Source of the DNA: Cellulomonas sp. WB94
Lineage (GTDB): Bacteria; Actinomycetota; Actinomycetes; Actinomycetales; Cellulomonadaceae
Assembly (NCBI RefSeq): GCF_003115775.1
Contig: NZ_QEES01000004.1
Location: 1-64,000, forward strand
Direction: 5' to 3'
Length of the DNA: 64,000 nt
The stretch's first letter is position 1; every line of letters begins with the position of its first letter. This document shows positions 9,029-28,895 of this stretch, piece after piece. The notes below the pieces were generated by a model. That model saw nothing but the letters and a program-made list of their open reading frames with translations, was not told the DNA's origin and searched no databases. The position numbers were made by a program, and so were the translations under genes.

Positions 9029-9146
9029 TCCGGCGGCGACCTACTCTCCCACACCCTGGCGAGTGCAGTACCATCGGCGCTGAGGGGCTTAGCTTCCGGG
9101 TTCGGAATGGGACCGGGCGTTTCCCCCTCGCTATGACCGCCGTAAC
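9029..9146 (-). rRNA. rrf: 5S ribosomal RNA
   Basis: On the minus strand the region shows the 5S landmarks CATTCCGAACCCGGAAGCTAA, GCGCCGATGGTACTGC and GGGAGAGTAGGTCGCCGCC. Length about 118 nt. The ends are set from the CGGCGG/CCGCCG terminal stem and may be off by a few bases. Confidence 0.95.
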
Positions 9147-9189
9147 TCTATGGAGATATGAAATCGGGTGTTCCCGTTCGTATCTCGGG

Positions 9190-9207
9190 AACCGCACAGT
9201 GGACGCG
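9190..9207 (-). other. 23S rRNA processing stem, 3' arm
   Basis: On the minus strand CGCGTCCACTGTGCGGTT lies in the 23S-5S spacer. It pairs with the 18-base arm at 12354-12371 upstream of 23S, with a single G-U wobble. This is the layout of an RNase III processing stem enclosing 23S rRNA. Confidence 0.75.
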
Positions 9208-9225
9208 TAGCACACAAGTTGGTGT

Positions 9226-14316
<5,091 letters not shown>

Positions 14317-14607
14317 TGTCTACATGGCACCCCACCACCAAAGCGGCAGAGCAACCGACACACGAAACGACCCCACCCCCAAAGGGCAGGACCAGTTAAT
14401 TCGGCTGTAGAGGAACCCTCCCACGGAGGCAGGAGAGATCCCTCAGTCAACCAAGACCCACCACCACGCAACCCCCACCCCGAACGGGACAAGAACCACA
14501 CGACGATGAACCATCTTGGCATCGACTACTTGGCACACTGTTGAGTTCTCAAGGAACAGACGCGCATCCCGCAAGGCCCTTCGACCCGCCCGGAGGCAAC
14601 CGTTCAA

Positions 14608-14636
14608 TACTACCCGAGACTTTCACTGCTCGGTTC
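14608..14636 (-). promoter_or_regulatory. Candidate rRNA promoter P2
   Basis: On the minus strand a -10 box TAGTAT at 14608-14613, with a weak -35 (AACCGA, 14631-14636) at 17-base spacing. Confidence 0.45.
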
Positions 14637-14800
14637 CGCTCATCGCGGCCGGCCAGTGGACTCTCTCCCGACACGACGTATCAGGCGCCAGAAGCGCCTG
14701 GTGTCCTTGCTGGGGTTGGACGCCTTCGGGGACCAGCCACCGCCCGGACCATCACTGGTCCTTCTCGGTGTCCGTTCCTCCCTGCCGGGCGACAACGTGA

Positions 14801-14830
14801 ACACTACGCAGCGCCGGGCCGGACCGTCAA
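14801..14830 (-). promoter_or_regulatory. Candidate rRNA promoter P1
   Basis: On the minus strand -35 TTGACG (14825-14830), an 18-base spacer, and -10 TAGTGT (14801-14806). It is the best sigma-A-like match in the leader. Confidence 0.6.
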
Positions 14831-14915
14831 ATCGCGCCGGTCCCCGGGCCCGGCAGACGTCCGGTGCAGTCCTGTGGCCTGCGACGACGCTCCTGGTTCC
14901 GATGTGGGGACGGCG

Positions 14916-16178
14916 TCAGGCCCGTGCGTCGGCGACAGCGAGGGTTCGCTTGCCGCGCCGCAGGACGGCCCACCGACCGTGGAGGAGGTCCTCCTGAGCC
15001 AGAACCGCGTCCTCGTCGACCACCTTGACGTTGTTGATCGATGCGCCCCCCTCAGCGATCGCACGCCGTGCGGCCGCCTTGCTCGCGACGACACCGCTCG
15101 CAGCGAGCACGTCCACCACGAGGTCGCCCGCACGAGCCGGCGCCGATGGCAGCTCCGCGACCGCGGCGCCGAGCGTGGACTCGTCGAGCATGCGGAGGTC
15201 GCCCCGTCCGAACAGGGCCTGGCTCGCGGCCACCACCTTGTCGGCCGCCTCGGCGCCGTGGACCAGCGCGGTCACGTCGTAGGCGAGCGTGCGTTGAGCC
15301 TCGCGAGCCGCAGGACGCTCGGCAGTCGTCTGAGCGAGGTCATCGAGCTCGTCGCGCGTGCGGAACGTGAACACCTTGAGATGTCCCAGGACGGCGTCGT
15401 CCTCCGCGTTGAGCCAGAACTGGTAGAAGGCGTACGGGCTCGTCAGCTCCGGGTCGAGCCACACGGTGCCTGTCTCCGTCTTGCCGAACTTCGTGCCGTC
15501 GGCCTTCGTGATGAGCGGGGTCGCGAGCGCGTGCACGCCGACCCCCTCGACCTTCCGGACGAGCTCCACGCCCGACAGCAGGTTGCCCCACTGGTCGTTG
15601 CCGCCCGTCTGCAGGCTCACCCCGTACCGACGGTGCAGCTCGAGGAAGTCCATGCCCTGCAGGATCTGGTAGCTGAACTCCGTGAAGCTGATGCCCTGGT
15701 CGCTGTTCAGACGCCGCGCGACGGTGTCCTTCGCGAGCATCGTGCCCAGGCGGTAGTGCTTGCCGACGCCGCGCAGGAAGTCGATCGCCGAGAGCGACGC
15801 CGTCCAGTCCAGGTTGTTGACCATCGTGGCCCCCGCGGGGCCGTCGAAGTCGAGCAACGGCTCGATCTGCCGCCGGATCCGGTCCACCCACCCCGCGACG
15901 ACCTCGGGGTCGTTGAGCGTGCGCTCGCCAGTCATCTTCGGGTCTCCGATGAGCCCGGTCGCGCCGCCCACGAGCGCGTAAGGCTTGTGGCCGGCGAGCT
16001 GCAGCCGGCGCACGGTGAGGATCTGCACCAGGTTCCCGATGTGCAGGCTCGGCGCGGTCGGGTCGAAGCCGCAGTACAGGCTGACCGGACCGGCGTCGAG
16101 CTCAGCCCTCAGGGCGGTGGGCTCGGTGGTCTGGGCGACGAGGCCGCGCCAGGCGAGCTCGTCGACGATGTGCGTCAC
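14916..16178 (-). CDS. tyrS: Tyrosyl-tRNA synthetase
   Basis: Class I synthetase of 420 residues that charges tRNA-Tyr. Visible features are YCGFDPTAPSLHIGNLV (the HIGH-type motif as HIGN, about residue 45), QTGGNDQWGNLLSG for tyrosine recognition, TKADGTKFGKTETG (the KMSKS-type loop as KFGKT, about residue 230), and a C-terminal S4 domain (SKAAARRAIAEGGASINN). I chose the GTG at 16178 (VTHIVDELAWRGL), with GGAGA just upstream; the open frame continues further but with atypical residues. The rRNA operon follows in the same direction. Confidence 0.97.
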   Translation of the reverse strand: MTHIVDELAWRGLVAQTTEPTALRAELDAGPVSLYCGFDPTAPSLHIGNLVQILTVRRLQLAGHKPYALVGGATGLIGDPKMTGERTLNDPEVVAGWVDRIRRQIEPLLDFDGPAGATMVNNLDWTASLSAIDFLRGVGKHYRLGTMLAKDTVARRLNSDQGISFTEFSYQILQGMDFLELHRRYGVSLQTGGNDQWGNLLSGVELVRKVEGVGVHALATPLITKADGTKFGKTETGTVWLDPELTSPYAFYQFWLNAEDDAVLGHLKVFTFRTRDELDDLAQTTAERPAAREAQRTLAYDVTALVHGAEAADKVVAASQALFGRGDLRMLDESTLGAAVAELPSAPARAGDLVVDVLAASGVVASKAAARRAIAEGGASINNVKVVDEDAVLAQEDLLHGRWAVLRRGKRTLAVADARA

Positions 16179-16228
16179 AGGTGTCTCCTCGAAGGTTGCT
16201 CGGGACAGTCTGCCGTGCCCGGGGAGGT

Positions 16229-16930
16229 TCACTGGCCCGGCGTCCCGCCGGTCGGACCGCTGCGCGGCGACGACGACCGGTAGGCGCGACGGAACGGCGA
16301 CACCGTGGGCTCGCCGACGAGCCACAGGCGCCACGGGAACCGTGCGCCGTCGGCCCCCTCGCCGCTGACCCCCACGCGCGGACCTGACGCGAGCGCTGGG
16401 CGGGTCGCGTTCTCCCGACGGTGCACGACGACGGCTCCCCCGGCCTCCGTCACGTCGGCCCGGTTGGCGCTCAGGTCCAGCCCCAGCGCGACAGCGAGCC
16501 GCGCGGGTCCCCGTGCGAGCTGTCGGTCGCTGTCGACCACCCCCGCCCGCGACCGGCGCGCCCACGCGAGCTCAGCACCCTCGACGACCTCCCCGGCGCG
16601 CAGGAGGACGGCCGACGGGTGCCCGGTCGGCAGGGTCACGATGTTGACGCAGAAGTGCAGGCCGAGATGCCGGTACACGTAGAGCCGACCGGGCTCGGCG
16701 AACATCGCGTCGTTGCGCGCGGAACGACCTCGGAACGCGTGCGAGCCCGGGTCGTCCGCGCCGCCGTACGCCTCGACCTCGGTGATGCGGACCGTGACAT
16801 CGCCCTCGGGCGACCGCGTCGTGATCCAGGCGCCGAGCAGGTCGACCGCGACCGCGAGGGCGCTCCGGGCGTACCAGACGTGCGCGGGAACCACACCCAC
16901 GCGCCCGACGTCACCCGGTCCGGTGCTCAC
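16229..16930 (-). CDS. mpg: DNA-3-methyladenine glycosylase (AAG/MPG family)
   Basis: Base-excision repair enzyme of 233 residues that removes alkylated purines. Family marks are ITEVEAYGGADDPGSHAFRG with the catalytic Glu, RNDAMFAEPGRLYVYRHLG, HFCVNIVT, and AVLLRAGEVVEG. The GTG at 16930 overlaps the stop of the upstream gene as GTGA. As I recall, mpg next to tyrS is also found in mycobacteria. The C-terminus (WRLWLVGEPTVSPFRRAYR) is typical of the family. Confidence 0.93.
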   Translation of the reverse strand: MSTGPGDVGRVGVVPAHVWYARSALAVAVDLLGAWITTRSPEGDVTVRITEVEAYGGADDPGSHAFRGRSARNDAMFAEPGRLYVYRHLGLHFCVNIVTLPTGHPSAVLLRAGEVVEGAELAWARRSRAGVVDSDRQLARGPARLAVALGLDLSANRADVTEAGGAVVVHRRENATRPALASGPRVGVSGEGADGARFPWRLWLVGEPTVSPFRRAYRSSSPRSGPTGGTPGQ

Positions 16931-17535
16931 GCCGTCATCCTGCCGTACGCGTCCAGCCGGACGTCCGCACGCGCCCGGGTCCGCTCGCGCTCGAAGTGCG
17001 CAGCCTCCGTCTCCGACCACGCGACCCACGCGTCGCGCATCGCCTCGCCGTCCCGCTCGAGGCCGCGCGCCAGCCGCAGCTCTGCAGGTGCCTCGACCCA
17101 CACGGTCAGCACGGCATCGGGCGCAGCAGCCAGCCGTGCGGCGCCGCAGCCCTCCAGCACGAGCACCTCCGGGACGGGAACGTCGACCCAGTCGGCGAAC
17201 CCGCCGGCGAACCAGTCGTAGCGCTGGAAGCGGCCAGGGCTTGCGGACCGCAGAGGCTCGAGCACCTGGGCTGCGAGCCGTGGCCAGAGCGACCCCTCAA
17301 GACCTGACCAGCCCTCGTACAGGTCGTCGAGGTGCACCGTACCGACGCGGACCCCGTCGCCGCCGAGCCGATCGGCCAGCCGAGCCGCGAACGACGTCTT
17401 GCCCGAACCCGCAGGGCCGTCGACGCACACGAGCCGGACCTGGCCGAGCCGCGGGGTCCGGGCCAGGACCTGCGAGGCGACCCACGTCGCGGCGTCGTCG
17501 CGCTCACTGGCGTCGGGCCCCGCCGGAACGATCAC
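16927..17535 (-). CDS. Uridine kinase-like P-loop NTPase
   Basis: Protein of 202 residues with Walker A VDGPAGSGKTSFAARLAD near residue 40, HLDDLYEGW (a Walker B/substrate position as in nucleoside kinases), and VLVLEGCGAARL. The fold resembles the uridine kinase/AAA_18 group, but no specific substrate can be assigned. It lies 13 bases after argH and overlaps mpg by four bases, so it is probably transcribed at the end of the arginine operon. The coupling to mpg does not point to a shared pathway. Confidence 0.8.
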   Translation of the reverse strand: MIVPAGPDASERDDAATWVASQVLARTPRLGQVRLVCVDGPAGSGKTSFAARLADRLGGDGVRVGTVHLDDLYEGWSGLEGSLWPRLAAQVLEPLRSASPGRFQRYDWFAGGFADWVDVPVPEVLVLEGCGAARLAAAPDAVLTVWVEAPAELRLARGLERDGEAMRDAWVAWSETEAAHFERERTRARADVRLDAYGRMTA

Positions 17536-17548
17536 GTGGCCACGACAG

Positions 17549-20234
<2,686 letters not shown>

Positions 20235-20313
20235 GACTGTTCTCTTCTCTCAACGAAGGTGCGGTTCAAGTGTGTCAGCGGCGGACGAGGGGCCGTCCGG
20301 TCGCGGTGCTGGA

Positions 20314-23066
<2,753 letters not shown>

Positions 23067-23070
<4 letters not shown>

Positions 23071-24056
23071 GCGTGCCCTCCGAGTGCGTGCGCGTCCACG
23101 ACAGGCAGCTGACCGGTGAAGGGCGACGGGACCGGTTCGTCGTCGGGCAGCACCATGGTGCCGATGCCGTCGGAGGTGAAGACCTCGACGAGGATCGAGT
23201 GCGGAAGGCGACCGTCGATGACGTGCGCGCGGCCCACGCCGCCGTCGACCGCGCGCCGGCAGGCCTCCATCTTCGGCCGCATCCCTGCGTCGAGGCCCGG
23301 CAGGAGCTCGGCGAGCTCGCTCGAACGGATCCGGCGGACCAGCGACGCGGTGTCCGGCCAGTCGCGGTAGAGGCCTTCGACGTCGGTCAGGACGATGAGC
23401 TTGCGCGCACCGAGCGCGATCGCGAGCGCGGCGGCCGCGCTGTCGGCGTTGACATTGAGCACCTGGGTCGGGTCGTCGATGTCGGGGGCGACCGTCGAGA
23501 CGACGGGGATGCGCCCGGCGTCGAGCAGGTCGAGAACAGCCGACGGGTTGACCTCGACGACGTCGCCCACGAGACCGATGTCCACCTGCTCGCCCTGGAT
23601 CACAGCGGTGCGCTTGCGCGCCCGGAGCAGCCCGCCGTCCTCGCCGGACAGGCCGACCGCGTGGGGGCCGTGCGCGTTGATCAGACCGACGAGCTCGCGC
23701 GAGACCTGACCGGTCAGCACCATGCGGACGACGTCCATCGTCTCGGGTGTCGTGACCCGCAGCCCGCCGCGGAACTCGCTCTGGATGCCGAGCCGGTCGA
23801 GCATCGTGCTGATCTGCGGACCGCCGCCGTGGACGACGACGGGGCGCAGGCCGACCTGCCGCAGGAAGACCATGTCCTGCGCGAACGCGCGCTTGAGGTC
23901 CTCGTCGATCATCGCGTTGCCGCCGTACTTCACGACGACGAGCGCTCCGGAGAACCGCTGCAGCCAGGGCAGGGCCTCGATGAGGACCTCCGCCTTCTGG
24001 TCGGCGCGCAGGTCGGTGCGGGTGTTGAACACGAAGTCCTGGCTCTCGTCGGTCAT
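23067..24056 (-). CDS. argB: Acetylglutamate kinase
   Basis: Length 329 residues; phosphorylates N-acetylglutamate. Conserved segments are [11 protein letters not shown] (N-terminal lysine/glycine loop), [24 protein letters not shown], and [17 protein letters not shown]. The ATG at 24056 overlaps the argJ stop as ATGA. The C-terminus extends some 25 residues beyond most homologues ([20 protein letters not shown]), a tail with no known function. Confidence 0.96.
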
Positions 24057-25216
24057 GTGGAGTACGCGCTGTTCTCGTGGACGTAGTCGTGCGTGAGGTC
24101 GTTGGTCCATACCGTCGCCGTCGCGCCGCCCGCGTGCAGGTCGACGAGCACGTGGACCTCCCGGGCGGCCGCAAGGTCGACGAGCGCACGGTCGTCGCCG
24201 ACGCCGCCGGCCCGGCACACCTGGACGCCGTTGATCGTGACGTCGAGCGCGGCGGCATCGAACGCGGCCACCTCGACCGGGACCGTGCCGACGGCGGCGA
24301 GCACACGACCCCAGTTCGGGTCGTTGCCGAAGACCGCGGCCTTGAACAGGTTCGAGCGGGTCACGGCGCGCGCGACGGCGACCGCCGCGGCCTCCGTCTC
24401 GGCGTTCGTGACGGTCACGGCGATGTCGTGGCTTGCGCCCTCGGCGTCCCCGACGAGCTTGCGGGCCAGCTGCGCGGCGGCGTGCGTGACGGCGTCGGTC
24501 AGCTCGGCATGGGTCGCCGTCACGCCCGATGCGCCCGAGGCCAGGAGCAGCACGGTGTCGTTGGTGGACATGCAGCCGTCGGAGTCGACCCGGTCGAACG
24601 TCGTGCGGGTCGCGGCGCGCAGCGCGGCATCGGCCTGCTCAGCCGTCACGACCGCGTCCGTGGTCAGCACGACGAGCATCGTGGCCAGGCCCGGTGCGAG
24701 CATCCCGGCGCCCTTGGCCATGCCGCCGACCGACCAGCCGTCGCCCTCGACGAGCACGGTCTTGGCGACCGTGTCCGTCGTCATGATCGCGACAGCAGCG
24801 TCAGGGCCGCCCGTGGGGCTCAGGGCTGCCGCTGCGGCGTCGACGCCCGCGAGCAGGGTGTCCATGGGCAGTCGCTCGCCGATCAGGCCGGTCGAGCACA
24901 CGAGCACGTCGCCCGCTGAGACCCCGAGCACCGTCCCGACATGCTCTGCCGTCCGGTGCGTGTCCGCGAACCCGTCGGGCCCCGTGCACGCGTTCGCCCC
25001 GCCGGAGTTCAGCACCACCGCGGAGGCGAGGCCGTCGGAGACGGCCTGGCGCGACCACACGACCGGCGCCGCGACGACACGGTTGGTCGTGAACACGCCC
25101 GCCGCGACCTGCAGCGGCCCGTCGTTGACGACGAGGGCAAGGTCGGGCCGACCGGACTGCTTGAGGCCGGCGGTGACCCCCGCGGCGCGGAACCCGCCCG
25201 GGCTGGTGACGCTCAT
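24053..25216 (-). CDS. argJ: Glutamate N-acetyltransferase / N-acetylglutamate synthase (bifunctional ArgJ)
   Basis: Length 387 residues. Transfers acetyl from acetylornithine to glutamate. The autocleavage site should be at the Thr in [17 protein letters not shown] (about residue 185), giving alpha and beta chains. Other conserved parts are [10 protein letters not shown] and [16 protein letters not shown]. The ATG at 25216 overlaps the argC stop as ATGA. With ArgJ present, acetyl is recycled in this organism's arginine pathway. Confidence 0.96.
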   Translation of the reverse strand: MSVTSPGGFRAAGVTAGLKQSGRPDLALVVNDGPLQVAAGVFTTNRVVAAPVVWSRQAVSDGLASAVVLNSGGANACTGPDGFADTHRTAEHVGTVLGVSAGDVLVCSTGLIGERLPMDTLLAGVDAAAAALSPTGGPDAAVAIMTTDTVAKTVLVEGDGWSVGGMAKGAGMLAPGLATMLVVLTTDAVVTAEQADAALRAATRTTFDRVDSDGCMSTNDTVLLLASGASGVTATHAELTDAVTHAAAQLARKLVGDAEGASHDIAVTVTNAETEAAAVAVARAVTRSNLFKAAVFGNDPNWGRVLAAVGTVPVEVAAFDAAALDVTINGVQVCRAGGVGDDRALVDLAAAREVHVLVDLHAGGATATVWTNDLTHDYVHENSAYST

Positions 25217-26267
25217 GGTGCGACTCCGTTCACCGGAAGACCGGTCGTCTCGGGCAGGCCGAGCGCGAGGTTGAGGGACTGGAGGGCTCCGCCGGCGGTG
25301 CCCTTGACCAGGTTGTCGATCGCTGTCACTGTCACGATCCGCCCGGCTCTCTCGTCGACGGCGACCTGCACGAGCGCGGTGTTCGCGCCGAGGGTCGCGG
25401 CCGTCGTCGGCCACTGCCCCGCGGGCAGCAGGTGGACGAACGGCTCGTCGGCGTAGGCCGCCTCCCACGCCGCGCGCACCTCACGCGGGTCGGCGCCGTC
25501 GGCGAGCCGTGCCGTCGCTGTCGCGAGGATCCCCCGGGACATCGGGACGAGCGTCGGCGTGAACGAGATGCGCACCCGCGCCGCACCGGCAGCCGAGAGG
25601 TTCTGCTCGATCTCCGGGATGTGGCGGTGGGTCCCGCCGACGGCGTACGGCTGGGCCGAGCCCAGCGCCTCGCTCGCGAGCAGGTGCGTCGCGAGCGACC
25701 TGCCCGCCCCGAGTAGCCGTTCGCGAGGACCGCGACAAGGTCGGTCGCGTCGATCACGCCCGCGGCCACGCCGGGCGCGAGGCCGAGCGTCACGGCTGTC
25801 ACGTTGCAGCCGGGGACAGCGATCCGACGGGCCCCTGCGAGCACCGCGCGCTGCGCGGCCGCCGTCTGCTCGCCGGCATGGAGCAGCTCGGGCAGGCCGT
25901 ACGGCCAGGTGCCCGCGTGCGGGCTGCGGTAGAACTGCTCCCACGCCGCCGGGTCGACGAGCCGGTGGTCGGCCCCGAGGTCCAGGACGATCGACGACTC
26001 CCCCAGCTCGGCTGCGACGGCGCCCGACGCACCGTGGGGAAGAGCGAGCACGACGACGTCGTGGCCGGCCAGCTCGGCGACCGAGGTGGGCGCGAGCACG
26101 CGGCCCGCGAGCGCACGCAGGTGCGGCTGGTGCTCACCGAGGAGGGTCCCGGCGTTCGCGTGGGCCGTGACGGCGCCGATCTCGGCGTCCGGGTGCGCGA
26201 GCAGGAGGCGGAGCATCTCGCCGCCCGCATAGCCGCTCGCGCCGGCGACAGCCACGGAGAAGGTCAT
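25213..26267 (-). pseudogene. argC: N-acetyl-gamma-glutamyl-phosphate reductase, frameshifted
   Basis: First gene of the arginine operon. The N-terminal part ([20 protein letters not shown], then [18 protein letters not shown] with the active-site Cys) is in one frame up to VLANGYSG, and the rest ([20 protein letters not shown] to LPVNGVAP) continues in another. The break is at the run of four C at 25707-25710. The span is 1055 bp; adding one base gives 351 residues, the normal length. So one base is missing, by mutation or sequencing error. I set the start at ATG 26267 (MTFSVAV), since a -10 box ends seven bases upstream; ATG 26273 is the alternative. The stop overlaps argJ. Confidence 0.9.
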
Positions 26268-26274
26268 GCGCATG

Positions 26275-26303
26275 AATATACACTCGGATGCACGTTCATG
26301 TAA
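26275..26303 (-). promoter_or_regulatory. argC promoter with candidate ARG box; probably leaderless
   Basis: On the minus strand -10 TATATT (26275-26280), 17-base spacer, weak -35 TTACAT (26298-26303). Inside the spacer lies the near-palindrome ATGAACGTGCAT (26289-26300), resembling an ArgR operator half-site pair. The -10 is so close to the ATG at 26267 that transcription should start at or next to the start codon, and no ribosome binding site is visible. Confidence 0.5.
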
Positions 26304-26306
26304 TCG

Positions 26307-26756
26307 CTATATCGCGAGCTGCTCGCTGACCTGCCGCTTCGTCCGGGTCAGCATGCCGCTCATCCCCCGCAGCCGCAGCGGGCTGACCGCCTCGGTCAGG
26401 CCGAGCGTGAACGGGTAGTCGTCGGGCAGCGCCAGGACCTGCGCGGCGGTCAGACCGGCCAGGCCCTCCGCCAGGATGGCGGCGAACCCGCGGGTCGTCG
26501 GCGCCTCCGGCGGTGCAGACGCATAGAAGTGGACGATGCCCGCCTCGTCGACCTCGGTGAACGCGCGCACGGGTGCCTGGCACTCCTCGACACGTTCGAG
26601 CAGCTCGGGTGCGCTGGCGAACCGCTCGGGCAGCTCGGGCAGCTCGCGCGAGAAGTCCAGCAGGAGGAGCAGCCGGTCCTCCTGGGAGAGCTCGAGGAAC
26701 TCGTCGCGGATCCGCGCGAAGGTCTCCGGGACGTCGTCGGAGCGGTCATCGGCCAT
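26307..26756 (-). CDS. sufE: SufE-like cysteine desulfurase activator
   Basis: Small Fe-S assembly protein of 149 residues. SufE accepts persulfide sulfur from the desulfurase SufS on a Cys, here in RVEECQAPVRAF (about residue 59). Other features are LLLDFSRELPELPERFA and a helical C-terminus. The next gene upstream is a rhodanese 54 bp away, also a sulfur-transfer protein, so the two probably work together. No suf operon is in this window. Confidence 0.92.
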   Translation of the reverse strand: MADDRSDDVPETFARIRDEFLELSQEDRLLLLLDFSRELPELPERFASAPELLERVEECQAPVRAFTEVDEAGIVHFYASAPPEAPTTRGFAAILAEGLAGLTAAQVLALPDDYPFTLGLTEAVSPLRLRGMSGMLTRTKRQVSEQLAI

Positions 26757-26810
26757 GCCGGGATCCTCCCACCACCCGTGGCGGGGCGCGTCACCGGTGG
26801 TGGTGCGTCG

Positions 26811-27713
26811 TCAGCCGGGCAGCTCGCCGGGCTCGTCGCCCTTGACGATCGGGACGCGGACGGAGTTGCCCCACTCGGTCCACGAACCGTCGTAGTTGCG
26901 GACCCGCTCGATCCCGAGCAGGTGCTTGAGGGCGAACCATGTGTGGCTCGAGCGCTCGCCGATGCGGCAGTACGTGATGACCGAGTCGTCGTCCCGGAGA
27001 CCGAGGCCGCCCGCCTGGTAGATCGCCGCGAGCTCGTCCCGCGACCGGTACGTGCCGTCCTCGGCGACCGCGGTCGCCCACGGCACGTTGCGTGCGGTCG
27101 GGATGTGGCCCGTGCGCAGCGCCCCCTCGTTCGGGTAGTCGGGCATGTGCGCGAGCTCGCCGTTGTACTCGCGCGGCGAACGGATGTCGACGATCGGGTC
27201 GCCCAGGTGCGCCAGCACGTCGTCCTTGAACGCGCGGAGCGTCGAGTCGTCGCGCTCGACGACGGGATACTCGACAGCGGTCGGCCGCGCCGCGTCCGTC
27301 GTCGTCTCGCGCCCCTCGGCGATCCAGAGGCCACGACCGCCGTCGAGCAGGCGGACGTCCTCGTGGCCGAACAACGAGAGCACCCACAGCGTGTACGCCG
27401 CCCACCAGTTGCCCTTGTCGCCGTAGACGACCACCGTCGTGTCCCGCGTGATGCCCTTGGACCCGAGCAGCCGGGCGAAGCGCTCGCCGTCGATGTAGTC
27501 GCGGACGTCCGGGTCGTTGAGGTCCGTGTGCCAGTCGATCTTGACGGCACCGGGGATGTGACCCGTCTCGTACAGCAGCACGTCCTCGTCGGACTCGACG
27601 ACGACGAGTCCCGAGGTCCCCAGATGGTCCGCGAGCCACTGCGTGGTGACGAGCCGCTCCGGGTGCGCGTACCGCGCGTTCTTGTCCGACGTCGTGTCTG
27701 CTGCCACGTTCAT
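26811..27713 (-). CDS. sseA: Thiosulfate/3-mercaptopyruvate sulfurtransferase (rhodanese)
   Basis: Two rhodanese domains in 300 residues. The first, inactive one is [21 protein letters not shown]; the second contains the active-site loop [16 protein letters not shown] with the catalytic Cys (about residue 250). The ATG at 27713 is preceded by GGAGGAG. A CRIGERS loop is typical of actinobacterial SseA/CysA2-type enzymes. It precedes sufE in the same direction. The gene symbol follows the family name; the sulfur donor is not certain. Confidence 0.93.
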   Translation of the reverse strand: MNVAADTTSDKNARYAHPERLVTTQWLADHLGTSGLVVVESDEDVLLYETGHIPGAVKIDWHTDLNDPDVRDYIDGERFARLLGSKGITRDTTVVVYGDKGNWWAAYTLWVLSLFGHEDVRLLDGGRGLWIAEGRETTTDAARPTAVEYPVVERDDSTLRAFKDDVLAHLGDPIVDIRSPREYNGELAHMPDYPNEGALRTGHIPTARNVPWATAVAEDGTYRSRDELAAIYQAGGLGLRDDDSVITYCRIGERSSHTWFALKHLLGIERVRNYDGSWTEWGNSVRVPIVKGDEPGELPG

Positions 27714-27908
27714 GCGTGCCGCTCCTCCGCTGGTGGTCCGGCGCGGTGCCGGTCCCTGCCGAGCAGCCACCATCGTGCGACCCCCGCGGCCCCTCGCGGG
27801 ACCCCGTACGCATCGTGAGACGACGCAGCCTGACCGACGCGCCCGGCACCCCCGTGGGCGGGCCGCCGCGACGGGATGAATGCAGCTCACGGTGGTGTTG
27901 GTCCAGAC

Positions 27909-28895
27909 GTGCGCGCCATCCAAGCCACCGCCCCCGGCGGACCAGACGTCCTCGAGCTCGTGGAGCTCCCCGATCCCACCCCGGGACCCGGCGAGGTGAC
28001 CGTCGGGGTCGCTGCGGCGGGCGTCAACTTCATCGACACCTACAAGCGGGAAGGCATCTACGCGATGCCGTTCCCGCACGTCGTGGGCGGTGAGGGGGCG
28101 GGGTCCGTCCTCGCGGTCGGACCGGGCGTGACCGGGCTCGCCGTCGGCGACCGCGTCGCGTGGGCGTCCGGCGCGTCGGGCTCGTACGCGACCATCGCGA
28201 CCGTCCGCGCCGACACGGCGGTGCCGGTGCCGGACGGGGTCGACCTGAACACCGCTGCCGCACTGCTGCTGCAGGGCATGACTGCCCACTACCTGGTCAC
28301 CTCGACGTTCCCGGTCAGCGCCGGGCAGGTCCTGCTCGTGCACGCCGGCGCCGGCGGGGTCGGCCTGCTGCTCACACAGCTCGCGGTCGCGCGCGGAGCG
28401 TGCGTCATCTCGACCGTCTCGACCGAGGCGAAGGCCGAGCTCTCGCGCGCCGCAGGGGCGACCCATGTCATCCGGTACGACGAGTTCGAGGACCTCACGC
28501 GTGACCTGCCGATCGCCGTCCGTGCGCTCACCGACGGCGCCGGGGTCCACACCGTGTTCGACGGCGTCGGGCGCGCGACGTTCGACGCGTCGCTCGCCTC
28601 GCTGCGACCGCGCGGCGGTCTCGCCCTGTTCGGCGCCGCCTCCGGGCCCGTCCCACCCTTCGACCCCCAACGGCTCAACGCCGCCGGGTCGGTCTACCTC
28701 ACCAGGCCCACCATCGGCCGCTACATCGCGACCCGTGACGAGCTGCTGCTCCGCTCGGGCGAGCTGTTCGCTGCGGTCGCCGCCGGCTCGCTCGACGTCC
28801 GGATCGGCGCCACGTTCCCCTTGGCGGACGCCGCCGAGGCTCACCGCGCCCTCGAGGGGCGTGCCACCACCGGAAAGGTCCTGCTGCTTCCGTGA
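27909..28895 (+). CDS. NADPH:quinone oxidoreductase (zinc-free MDR family)
   Basis: Length 328 residues. An N-terminal GroES-like domain ([20 protein letters not shown]) precedes a Rossmann domain with the NADPH-binding [16 protein letters not shown]. No zinc-binding Cys/His cluster is seen, as in QorA. The start [16 protein letters not shown] (GTG) aligns with the family; an ATG at 27876 adds 11 residues. Divergent from the rhodanese gene and overlapping the next gene by GTGA, so they form a two-gene operon with the DsbA-like protein. Confidence 0.88.
   Translation: MRAIQATAPGGPDVLELVELPDPTPGPGEVTVGVAAAGVNFIDTYKREGIYAMPFPHVVGGEGAGSVLAVGPGVTGLAVGDRVAWASGASGSYATIATVRADTAVPVPDGVDLNTAAALLLQGMTAHYLVTSTFPVSAGQVLLVHAGAGGVGLLLTQLAVARGACVISTVSTEAKAELSRAAGATHVIRYDEFEDLTRDLPIAVRALTDGAGVHTVFDGVGRATFDASLASLRPRGGLALFGAASGPVPPFDPQRLNAAGSVYLTRPTIGRYIATRDELLLRSGELFAAVAAGSLDVRIGATFPLADAAEAHRALEGRATTGKVLLLP

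Larger units (their letters stand above)
14317..14915 (-). other. rRNA leader and promoter region
   Basis: Non-coding, about 600 bp, between tyrS and 16S. It holds two candidate promoters, a CAGGCGC/GCGCCTG hairpin near 14688-14706, and the leader motif CTTGAGAACTCAACAGTG (about 14536-14553) that recurs in modified form before 23S. No gene is supported here. Confidence 0.7.

Noticed and set aside
14688-14706. CAGGCGC hairpin as tyrS terminator
   Set aside because: It lies downstream of the best rRNA promoter, so it would also hinder rRNA transcription; left unassigned.
14541-16283. 580-codon plus-strand frame opposite tyrS
   Set aside because: Antisense shadow of a clear tyrS; residue composition is typical of a GC-rich shadow frame.
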